Made by a program: the position numbers and the translations under genes
Origin: Ursus arctos
Taxonomy: Eukaryota; Chordata; Mammalia; Carnivora; Ursidae
Length of the DNA: 64,000 nt
Assembly (NCBI RefSeq): GCF_023065955.2
Contig: NW_026623100.1
Span: 69,196,727 to 69,260,726, forward strand
Reading direction: 5' to 3'
Notes under the pieces: model-generated
Told to the model about the DNA's origin: nothing
What the model saw: the letters and a program-made list of their open reading frames with translations, nothing else
The model's database searches: none
Part shown: in pieces, positions 56,170 through 64,000 of the stretch
Position numbering within the stretch: position 1 is the first letter of the stretch
Layout: each line of letters begins with the position of its first letter

Positions 56170-56526
56170 TGTTATTTATTGGGTCATCCTGACCTCCTGC
56201 CAGTAAGCAATTGAAGCAGTGAACATGAATTTCAGTGTCATTTTGCTGTTGCTGTCATTTCTGAGGCTGTCATCCTCATTATCTCAGCTGGACCCTTGCA
56301 TTTCAGCCTGTTCAGTTCTTACAAAGTCACGCCTGGGTTTCAGAAAGTTCTCATATGTTTCTCAGATATTCCCAGATACTAGTTTCAAGAATAACAGTTT
56401 ACAGATTATTCTTTTCTCTTTTTACAGTAATCCATATCAATGGTACCCTTTTCTTCTGCATTCTCATGTCGTTTTCAATTAGATATTATACATAAATTAT
56501 ACATATATATATATATATCTCACAAC
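56170..56526. other. Unique sequence with AT repeat, no gene recognised
   Basis: An 87-codon plus frame (56219-56482) is leucine/serine-rich without a known domain. An AT repeat lies at 56501-56518. Confidence 0.4.
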
Positions 56527-57555
56527 CCATCTTCAGAACTCTTCATCTTGTAAAACTGAAACTCTGTCCCCATATAACCCCCCACCTCCCCAGCCTCTAG
56601 TAACCACCATTCTACTTTCTATGTCTCCTTCCCTTCCTTCACTTCCTTCCTTTCCTTCTTTTCTTTTCTTTTTTGTTAATTTCCTCTTCTCCTCCACACC
56701 CCAGCTTCTTTCTGGTAACCACCATTCTGCTCTGTTACAATGAGTTTGGTTTTTGTTTTTGTTTTTAGATTCCACATGTAAGTGAGATCCTACAGTATTT
56801 GTTGTTCTGTGTCTGGCTTATTTCAGTTAGCATTATATCCTCCAGGTTCATCCATATTGTTGCAAATGGCAGGATTTCATTCTTTTCTAAGGCTAAGGCT
56901 GATATCTTTATCTTTATATCTATCTCATATTTTTTTTTATCCACTCTCTGTTGATGGACACAAACTGTTTCCATATGAGGCTATTTGAATAATACTGCAA
57001 TGAACATGGGAGTGCAGGCATCTCTTTGAGATACCGGTTTTATTTTCTTTGGATATATGCCCACAAGTGGGACTGCTGGATTATATGGTAGTTCTCCTTT
57101 CAATTTTTTGAGGAACCTCCATACTGTTTTCCACAATGGCTATGCCATTTTACATTCCAACCAACAATGTACAAAGGGTTTCCTTTTCTCCATTTCCTCG
57201 CCAATGCCTGTTATCTTTTGACTCCTTGATAACAGCCATTCTAATGGGTGTGAGGTGATATCTCATTGTGATTTGGATTTGCATTTTCCTGGTGGTGATT
57301 TCACACTATATTACAAAGCTATAGTACTCAGAACAATATGGTACTGACATAAAAACAGACACATAGATGATTGGAACAGAAAGAGAGCCCAAAAATAAAC
57401 ACACGCATATACAATGTGGTCAGTGAGATATCCCCTTGTGTTTTCTTCTAAGAGTTTTATAGTTCAGGTCTTATGTTTAAATCTTTAATCCATTTTGAGT
57501 CAATTTTTGTGTATGCTGCAAGATAGGGGTCCAATTTCACTATTTTGCATACAAA
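56527..57555 (-). mobile_element. Old L1 cluster, minus, with an internal inverted segment
   Basis: Reversed 3' UTR phrases appear twice (AGTAACCACCATTCTACTTTC at about 56599 and GGTAACCACCATTCTGCTCTG at about 56715). Reversed ORF2 follows; on the minus strand the frame at 56765-56974 gives EKNEILPFATIWMNLEDIML. 57304-57424 runs on the plus strand and reads YYKAIVLRTIWYW..NRHIDDWNR. 57436-57555 is minus again ([20 protein letters not shown]). Confidence 0.8.
57304..57424 (+). mobile_element. Inverted L1 ORF2 segment
   Basis: TTACAAAGCTATAGTACTCA, GGTACTGACATAAAAACAGA and GGAACAGAAAGAGAGCCCAA are plus-strand ORF2 sequence, opposite to the L1 pieces on both sides. The same ORF2 block, in plus orientation, occurs at about 19650-19740. 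Confidence 0.9.
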
Positions 57556-58145
57556 TATATATATTTTAATAATCTGAAGAAAATATGGCAACGAGTTAAA
57601 ATATTTGGTTAATTTTGGCAAGTGAATATAGGGATGTGTCATCTATTGCTCTCTGCATCTTCTTTATGTACAAAAAGACATTACTTTCTTGACCTTGTAT
57701 AAATATAAGATAATTCCCAAAATATAAACATCTTTTTATACAATGAGAACAGGATGATCAAATTAAAGCCAGAAAGGAGGATGGTATAGAGGCAATGGAA
57801 AAGATATTTAGGAGATTAAGTGGGAAGGAGGCAGAATACTGTGTATTGCCCTTAATTATATGTGAAAAAATGGATCCAAGAAATTGAGGAATTGGAGTTC
57901 CACTATAATGACTGAAATTGAAGAGAAAAAGGTAACAGATAGAGGCAGACATATAGATTTGGCTTATTTATGATGCTACAATTCCCATCCAATGGTTTCT
58001 ATTTTCTTTGTCAACCTGAAGCATAGGTTGACTACTGAGACTGAGAAGAGTAACAGAATGTGGAGCTTGAGGTGTTTGGAGATTTTGTGTGGGAAATGGT
58101 AGTGAGGGCTCAATGGGTATATATAGCAAGATGGTTATATAGTAA
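57556..58145. other. Unclassified old sequence, no gene recognised
   Basis: 57570-57660 (AATTTTGGCAAGTGAATATAG, TGTGTCATCTATTGCTCTCT) resembles an old L1 3' UTR in plus orientation. The rest is unassigned, and a 64-codon minus frame (57758-57952) has no known domain. Confidence 0.35.
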
Positions 58146-58412
58146 TTTTTTAATTTAAATACAATTAACCAACATACAGGACATCATTAGTTTCAGGTGT
58201 AGAGTTCAGTAATTCATCAGTTGCATGTAACACCCAGTGCTGATCACATCAGGTTTCTTCCCATTCCATTTTCTCTCCCTTCCCCTATGATCCTCCATGC
58301 TGTTTCTTATATCCCTCATACGAGTGAGACCATATAATCATCTTCCTCTGATTTATTTTGCTCAGCATAATATCCTCCAGTTCTGTCCACACTGATGTAA
58401 ATGGTAAGATCA
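58146..58412 (-). mobile_element. Carnivoran L1 3' end, minus
   Basis: TTTTTTAATTTAAATACAAT, TAACCAACATACAGGACATC, ATTAGTTTCAGGTGTAGAGT, CACCCAGTGCTGATCACATC, TTTTGCTCAGCATAATATCC. Reversed 3' UTR and ORF2 end, parallel to the copy at 14849. An internal deletion removes the middle part around 58315. Confidence 0.9.
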
Positions 58413-58774
58413 CTAGGGGAAAATAGTATATAGATTGGAAAGATTGGGTTTTACAGTATTAATAAGAATGACTGTCCATTGCTAGTGGTTCCAACTGACC
58501 CAGGGGTGTGATTTGTCAAGCTATTATTAGCAGTTCAGGTACAGACATGGAACCAGACAGTTACACAGTCAGATTCAACCACAGTGAGATTTTATCAAGT
58601 GTACATGATAAAGATAATCACAACTCAGTTTAGCATATTGTCAAGAGAGTGGTTAAGTAAAAGAGCAGAGACTCTAGTCTGGAAAGAGTGGAAAATAAGA
58701 AAAGGGGGAATCTGGAAAAACAAGAGTAAAAAAGGAAACAAATAAATATACATAAACAAATGTATAAATAAATA
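58413..58774. other. Unique sequence, no gene recognised
   Basis: No repeat or open frame of note. A-rich at the right end (AAATAAATATACATAAAC). Confidence 0.4.
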
Positions 58775-58866
58775 TTTAAAAATCCTCACAGTCCTTCTGC
58801 CCAAGAATAACCACTATTAACATATTGGTGTATTTCCTCTGAGCCTTTAAAAATTATACAGATATA

Positions 58867-59067
58867 GGGGTGCCTGAGTGGCTCCGGCAATTTAAGTGTC
58901 CGACTCTTAATTTCAGCTGAAGTCATGATCTAATGGTCATGGGATTGAGCCCCATATTGGGCTGTATTCTCAGTGGGGAGTCTGCTTTAGATTCTCTCTC
59001 TCCTCTCCTTCTTCCTCTGCCTCTTCCTCTCTCTCCCCAAAATAAATAAATAAATCTTAAAAAAAAG
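58867..59067 (+). mobile_element. CAN-SINE, plus, inside the old L1
   Basis: GGGGTGCCTGAGTGGCTCCG, CAGCTGAAGTCATGATCTAA, CAGTGGGGAGTCTGCTTTAG and tail AAAATAAATAAATAAATCTT. Duplication TATACAGATATA (58855-58866) / TATACAGACATA (59068-59079), one mismatch. Confidence 0.93.
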
Positions 59068-59080
59068 TATACAGACATAA

Positions 59081-59190
59081 ATAGACACAGATGTGTATAT
59101 GTCTATATATAGTGTATATAGCATGTTTATATATTGCATATATAATATATATACACAAATATCGATGCACACATATATACCATATACATG
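59081..59190 (+). repeat. AT-rich simple repeat
   Basis: Imperfect TA/TATG/TACA units (for example ATATAATATATATACACA), probably grown from the tail junction of the neighbouring SINE. Confidence 0.85.
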
Positions 59191-59441
59191 TTCATTTTGT
59201 AAATAAAAAAATGGTATTATACTATGGTTAGGGTTTTATGCCTCTTCAAATGTATGTGACTCTTTTCAAGTCAATAAATATTCATCTTGCATTGATTTAA
59301 TGGATAAATAATATTTCTTTTTTGGAAAATAAAATAATTTAACTTATTTTCAATTGTGTGGCATTGATATTGTTAGCAATTATTTGCTATCATAAATACT
59401 GTTGTAATAATCAACTCTGAGATTAAGTCTTTCATATATCT

Positions 59442-59642
59442 TTTTTTTTTTTAAAGATTTTTATTTATTTATTTGACAGAGATAGAGACAGCCAGTGAGA
59501 GAGGGAACACAAGCAGGGGGAGTGGGAGAGGAAGAAGCAGGCTCATAGCGGAGGAGCCTGATGTGGGGCTCGATCCCATAACGCCGGGATCACACCCTGA
59601 GCCGAAGGCAGACGCTTAACCGCTGTGCCACCCAGGCGCCCC
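59442..59642 (-). mobile_element. Young arctoid CAN-SINE, minus, inside the old L1
   Basis: Oligo-T, AAAGATTTTTATTTATTTAT, TTGACAGAGATAGAGACAGC, AGGAAGAAGCAGGCTCATAG, GATCACACCCTGAGCCGAAG, GCTTAACCGCTGTGCCACCC and AGGCGCCCC. Duplication TTTCATATATCTT at 59430-59442 and 59643-59655. The intact 'CCGCTGTGCCACCC' head marks the same young subtype as 26959 and 39295. Confidence 0.96.
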
Positions 59643-59770
59643 TTTCATATATCTTAATTACTTTCTCAGAGTAAGTCCCTGAATATAGAATTCTATCAAA
59701 GGGTCAGTACTTTTCAGCTACAAATTACACTTTAGGAAGTTTTTACTAACATGTTGTCATACAATGTACA

Positions 59771-60359
59771 ATATGAGAAATTCTGTTTCTTTGCACCCAT
59801 ATCTATACTTATTTTTCTATCTATATCTATATATTTCATAAATGATCTTTAAAACTTCCCTAGGGCTCTCCAGGAGAGAAAGTTTTATAACACTACCAAG
59901 TACAAGAGATGGGATCCAGAAAGTGACTTTTTATAATTCTTCAGTGACTATAAGGGCAGATACCACACAAATACAATGAACCCTAAACTCACACTTAATT
60001 CAGTTCCATAAATTCCAGTCTATTAAACATTCTGAGGCAGGACACAGAAAAGAATAATCAGTTCAAATTCTCTCCCTTGGTTCAATTCTTTATTTTTGAG
60101 AATGATGAAATATTCTTTCTGCTACCCAAGTCAATCATTTTGCAGTTATTCTCCCTCCTGCCTGTCAACATCTAGCCAACTTTTCTGAGTACACAAGTCA
60201 TTCATGTCACAAAAATCTATTGGGCTGACCATGTAACAAACATTTTGCAAGCTTGGGGAAATAGAGATATATTCAATTATACAAAAATGGAGAGGTTTCT
60301 CTCTTTTAGATATTCATATAGCATTTATTATCTGCACCACTCTATGAACCTTAAAACAC
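59771..60359. other. Unique sequence, no gene recognised
   Basis: AT-rich without a recognisable repeat or open frame of note. Confidence 0.4.
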
Positions 60360-60820
60360 AGAGATGCTCTGGTAGGTAGATTAGGTTTCTCAGGAAACAG
60401 ACTCTGAGATGGAGATCTGTGTACAAATGGCTTATTGGGAGGGGCTCTAAGGGACAACAAATGTACCCAAATGAAGAAAGCAGAATTGGGCACAGAAAAA
60501 CGTAGAATGGTGATGCATTGCAATGTAAGCTCTAGCCAGTTGCATAGCAAGCTCTTCAATTCGAATAGCCCTTCAGAGACATCCCTCATTTAGACAAAGG
60601 AGCTGGATCTTTGTACCTCCTGCCCCATCAACCAGTCATTGGATGTGTATTGTCCCAGGGAAAAGGGAGTAGCCTTGGGTAAGGCAACTACCTCAGGCCA
60701 AGGAAGTTCTTGGGGAATACCAATCTGTGAGCAACCAGAGGACAATACTCTTGAGGAATGCGTCATAAAAATGCAGAATCTAAGAGGCATGCTACAACAT
60801 TCACTATACAGCCCAAGCTA
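60360..60820. repeat. Possible old interspersed repeat, family unknown
   Basis: GTTTCTCAGGAAACAGACTCTGAGATGG, followed by GTACAAATGGCTTATTGGGAGGG, is a phrase I recall from a dispersed mammalian repeat, possibly LTR-derived. I cannot place family or borders. Frames on both strands (91 and 66 codons minus, 60 plus) overlap and look like chance. Confidence 0.35.
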
Positions 60821-60879
60821 ACTTGTATCACTGATCTGGCTTCAACTTCTTGTATTCACATCAAGAACTTGCTTATATA

Positions 60880-61010
60880 TGAGTCTTACATCTCCAAATA
60901 ATTTGTAAACTCCTGGAGATCAAAGAGGGGAATATGAAATGTTTTCTGCTTACCCATAGATCCAGCATAATGCTTTATAAGTATTATGCTCAATAATTCC
61001 TGCTATTTAA
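60880..61010 (+). repeat. L2, plus
   Basis: TTTGTAAACTCCTGGAGATC, CATAGATCCAGCATAATGC and AAGTATTATGCTCAATAATTCC match the L2 3' end. Confidence 0.65.
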
Positions 61011-62004
61011 GTTTATAAAAATCCTGTCTCTTACTTTTACAAAATACTGCCTGTCCTTGTCTCTGTATTTGCTTTCTCCTTTATAAGCACCATCTTAGTC
61101 GAATAGTCATTCACAATTTGTTGCCTGGCTTGCTGCATAAATTTTTACAAGCAGTTCTTACATTTTACCTCTTCAATAAAATCTCTTACATTTAGCAGGA
61201 AGATGGGGACTTGCGTCCTTATGGTTAATTAGGAAGGATGGTGAAATTCGAATACAATATCTTAGAGTGGAATCGTGTATTAATTATCCATTTTCTTCTT
61301 TTGTATAACCTGCATATTTACTGGCCTGGATTTATACATCCAGTGGCGGGAGCTATGTTTGCCTAACCTTCTTTGCTTAGCACCCAAGTCCAAGTATGTG
61401 GACTTCTGGATGAATAGTTTATATGATGCTTCAGATGAAGTCTCAAAGCAGAAGCTGAGAGATACTGGGTGAAGTTGCAGCAGCAGGCTTTTGAGGCAAC
61501 AGCCATACAAGGAATCTGGCCCAACTCTGATTCAAGAGGTATGACCCTTAGGGACCAGCCCTACTGTTTTTCCTAAAGTTCTTTGTTCAGTGGAATTCTA
61601 GCTTTTCTTCAGCAATGGAATCTCAGCTTCTGCTTCTCAGTTCATCTTTACTCTCCAAAGATCAGAAGATGAAATAAGAAAATAGGAATCTATCAATAGG
61701 AAAGAGGAATCTTAGAAGAGAAGTGTATGCACTGCTATTCGGGGAGGTACACAAGTCAGAATACATGTGGAATCTAATACATAATTTGACTTTAATCTAT
61801 GTGCAGAAATTCCACATTGTACCCATTTCTCCCTACTCCAGGTACTTATACTTTTGGAGACACAATATATGAATTTTCCATCCTCTGTTTCATCAAAGAA
61901 TATGGTTAAATTCATTTTCTTTCTTTGCTTCTGTCTTTATCTTTCTCTTACTGGATCTCTTCCCCTTCTTTCCCTCTAATCTACATGGTCAGATATCATC
62001 TTGT
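61011..62004. other. Unique sequence, no gene recognised
   Basis: A 76-codon minus frame (61280-61510) and a 67-codon minus frame (61712-61915) have no known domain. No repeat was recognised. Confidence 0.4.
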
Positions 62005-62225
62005 GTTGCCTGTTATAAGCCAGATATCATGACAATTACTTTACATTCAACATCTCTATGTATCTAATCCTCATAACACCTGTTCTTATTTGTGATTATC
62101 CTTATTGTACAGTAATTGAGACTTAGAGATTTTTCATATCTTGCCAAAGGTTACACTGTTAGCAAGTGAGAAAATTAAAAGTATGGAATAGTCCTTACTT
62201 TTCCAAAATGTTCCATGCTATCTGT
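62005..62225 (+). repeat. MIR, plus
   Basis: GCCTGTTATAAGCCAGATAT, TCTAATCCTCATAACACCTG, TACAGTAATTGAGACTTAGAG, TATCTTGCCAAAGGTTACAC and TGTTAGCAAGTGAGAAAATT follow MIR. Confidence 0.88.
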
Positions 62226-63764
62226 CCACAAAAGCCTGGAAGGAAAATTCTTGATTGTTGGGCTCAAAAGTAAATAAATAAAACCTATACCCAGTCTCCT
62301 TGGTGTTCCAGACACGTCCTCTAAATCTCTAGCATCTGCCTGTTCTACCAGGGCAGAAGCCAGCTAAGAGCATCTCCTAAGGTTGGCCAGGTGAGGAAAG
62401 GGAAGCTCAGTCAAGAACAAACCAATGTAACAATGCAGGACTCAAATTACTCCTTACACACACGTTCCATCATCGGTACCTGTCCCAGACAACGCTGACT
62501 TTTAAGAAGTATCACCAGGTTGTGATCGCTAATTCACAAAGCTCCATGAAATGGAATGACTAATCAATAAACATAAGCATGAGATGGAATGAAATATATG
62601 TTAAGAAATATATACTGTATTAATTTAGCATAGACAGTAACATATTCTGTAGACCTTCTTGCACAATGTAGTGACACACCACTGCGTTATTAATGCTTTG
62701 GAAAAATTTATTTATTCTATTCCATTAGTGTATTTTAACAAACATTGCTTTGGGACAGTATGCCTGCCAATTTATGTTTATGAGACTGTCAACATAATTT
62801 ACATGCAGACAAAAATATGATACAATATTGCCAATGCAGAATTGGCTTGTCAAATGATATTGTCACGAAAAAATGAAACAGTACCCCAGCTGAGGAACTG
62901 AGCATATTTATCACTGTTGGCTGCACAGAAGTTGAGGTGACACGCTGAAATACATTTAATGCCTTTTTTTCATGCATCAAATGAATAAAAAGTGAATGAA
63001 TGAGGTACTTCTGACTGCCATATACCATGCAAAAGCAAATAGATTCCTTGTTTCTCAAGGAAAAAAAAAGAATAGAAAGAATACATGGGTTTTCTGAAAA
63101 TTTTGAAGAATTATATTTATTATTCATCTGGAAAACTGAGGATGCTACAAAAATCATGAACAGTCTAGGTGTTCAGCCAGAGTGATGTAGTGATTGAAAC
63201 TGTAATGGAAGGAATCTGTCAAGTTAGGGCTCCTGACTCACGCAGGATGAAGAGCGGGGGCAGTGTGGCATGAGAGTAATATGGCCCAGAAAGTGATGGT
63301 AAAGAGTATAAGAGGTTTTAATAAGACTACTTCCTTTAGAAGTGAAGAATTAGAATTCTGGGCTTGCCTCTTCTGAACTTGAAAAGCCCCAAAGCCATCA
63401 TTTCTGAGCCCTGGTAGGTTCCAGTCCTGGGTCAATCTGAACATATCTGAGTTTCAGTGGCATGTATGTAAGTGAACATGACTCCAGTAAACGATTCTGT
63501 GGCTGTACCATTCATGTTCAGACCTTGTATTTCCAAGGGGAGAAGAAAAATGTCCTGGTCAGGAACTAATGAAAACAGTTCGTGTTCACAATCTACAGGC
63601 CACTGGATCAGCAGCACATTGAGGATGCTGAGTTCCCCCTGAAACTTTTTGTTAACCAAAATGAAACATGGAAATCACAAAATGAGATTAAGGTGGATTT
63701 TGGATAAGAGTAGGAAAAATGCACACTCCAGTCTGAAGCCCTGACTCCCCATATGGTCTCTGAT
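62226..63764. other. Unique sequence, no gene recognised
   Basis: A 122-codon minus frame (62789-63157) is the longest near the end of the window. It is AT-rich and has no known domain. Further minus frames at 63238-63659 are also unrecognised. Confidence 0.4.
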
Positions 63765-63870
63765 CTGGTCCTTGGTGTCCTCATATAGGGAACAAGAATA
63801 ATATTTTCCTCACAGCTTTACTGTGAGACTTAAATGGGAAACTGGACCCACGTGAACTGCCTAAGAGTCT
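63765..63870 (-). repeat. MIR-like fragment, minus
   Basis: GGTGTCCTCATATAGGGAAC, AAGAATAATATTTTCCTCAC and AGCTTTACTGTGAGACTTAA, then AATGGGAAA, follow reversed MIR (..TTTCCTCATCTGTAAAATGGG.., ..ATAATAGTACCTACCTCA.., ..GGTTGTTGTGAGGATTAAATG..). Confidence 0.6.
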
Positions 63871-64000
63871 GCCATTTTTGATATACCAAAAAAATATATA
63901 GTTCACCAGCCACAATCCCAGACGTGTAATAAATGTTTATGAGATGTTGGTTGACCTAAATATATTAGAAGTTGGATAAACTATGCAAACAAGAAGGTAG

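Larger units (their letters stand above)
58775..59770 (-). mobile_element. Old L1 (L1M-type), minus, split by two SINEs
   Basis: 58775-58866: AATAACCACTATTAACATATTGG. 59190-59440: AAAATGGTATTATACTATGG, TGGATAAATAATATTTC, TATCATAAATACTGTTG. 59655-59770: AATTCTATCAAAGGGTCAGT, TAGGAAGTTTTTACTAACA. Together they give reversed 3' UTR to ORF2 C-terminal sequence of an old L1. An AT-rich simple repeat at 59081-59190 follows the first SINE. Confidence 0.65.

Noticed and set aside
62789..63157. 122-codon minus frame as a gene
   Set aside because: AT-rich, no domain, no splice or promoter context; length is within chance for AT-rich sequence of this size.

Overview
The window reads as nuclear DNA of a carnivoran mammal, most likely an arctoid and probably a bear. 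The deciding evidence is about seventeen tRNA-derived CAN-SINE copies on both strands. They share a tRNA-like head (GGCGCCTGGGTGGC... GGTTAAGCGTCTGCC), a CT-rich 3' part, and a tail of AATAAA repeats followed by ATCTT and oligo-A. The youngest copies (26959, 39295 and the copy on the minus strand at 59442) carry the 'GGCACAGCGGTTAAG / CAGGGCGTGATCC / GCTATGAGCC' subtype, which I associate from memory with bear and panda genomes. No bacterial, viral-genome or organelle features are present. I found no convincing protein-coding exon of a host gene and no rRNA, tRNA or CRISPR. Every longer open frame that I recognise belongs to a transposable element; the rest are short and look like chance. The window is therefore intergenic or deep intronic sequence. 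Layout: 1-5000 is AT-rich sequence with a SINE at 129, a SINE nested in a SINE at 1623-2050, and mostly unique DNA with a GC-richer patch at 3700-4000. 4900-10400 holds a MaLR LTR (minus), an ERVL-like LTR (7600-8155) and SINEs. 10440-12535 is an old L1 on the minus strand, containing a younger SINE and a short L1 3' end. 12550-14702 is an almost complete MaLR retroelement: LTR, internal region, LTR. 14849-15513 is a 5'-truncated L1 with perfect target duplications. 16905-21071 is the largest element, a 4.2-kb plus-strand L1 with recognisable but dead ORF2. 21072-28500 has an L1 3' end, L2, an old L1 on the minus strand, a TAGA microsatellite and a young SINE. 28509-28822 is a probable hAT-type DNA transposon. 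28823-35430 is the longest stretch with few recognisable repeats. 35430-44200 has scattered MIR and L2 copies and two SINEs. 44305-45178 is an LTR-like unit bounded by a perfect 60-bp inverted repeat, the most unusual structure here. 47000-51660 contains an old L1 with a large internal deletion, then an LTR holding an L1 that in turn holds a SINE at its edge. 52100-54500 is L2 and MIR. 55485-59770 is a cluster of minus-strand L1 fragments, one with a small internal inversion. 60360-64000 is mostly unique with L2 and MIR. Nothing here works together as a pathway. The biology is a record of successive insertion: MIR and L2 are oldest, then MaLR and old L1, then ERV LTRs, then carnivoran L1 and SINEs, often inside one another. 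Family names are from sequence recall without a database search. Boundaries of old elements are approximate (often tens of bases); boundaries given with target-site duplications are exact to a few bases.
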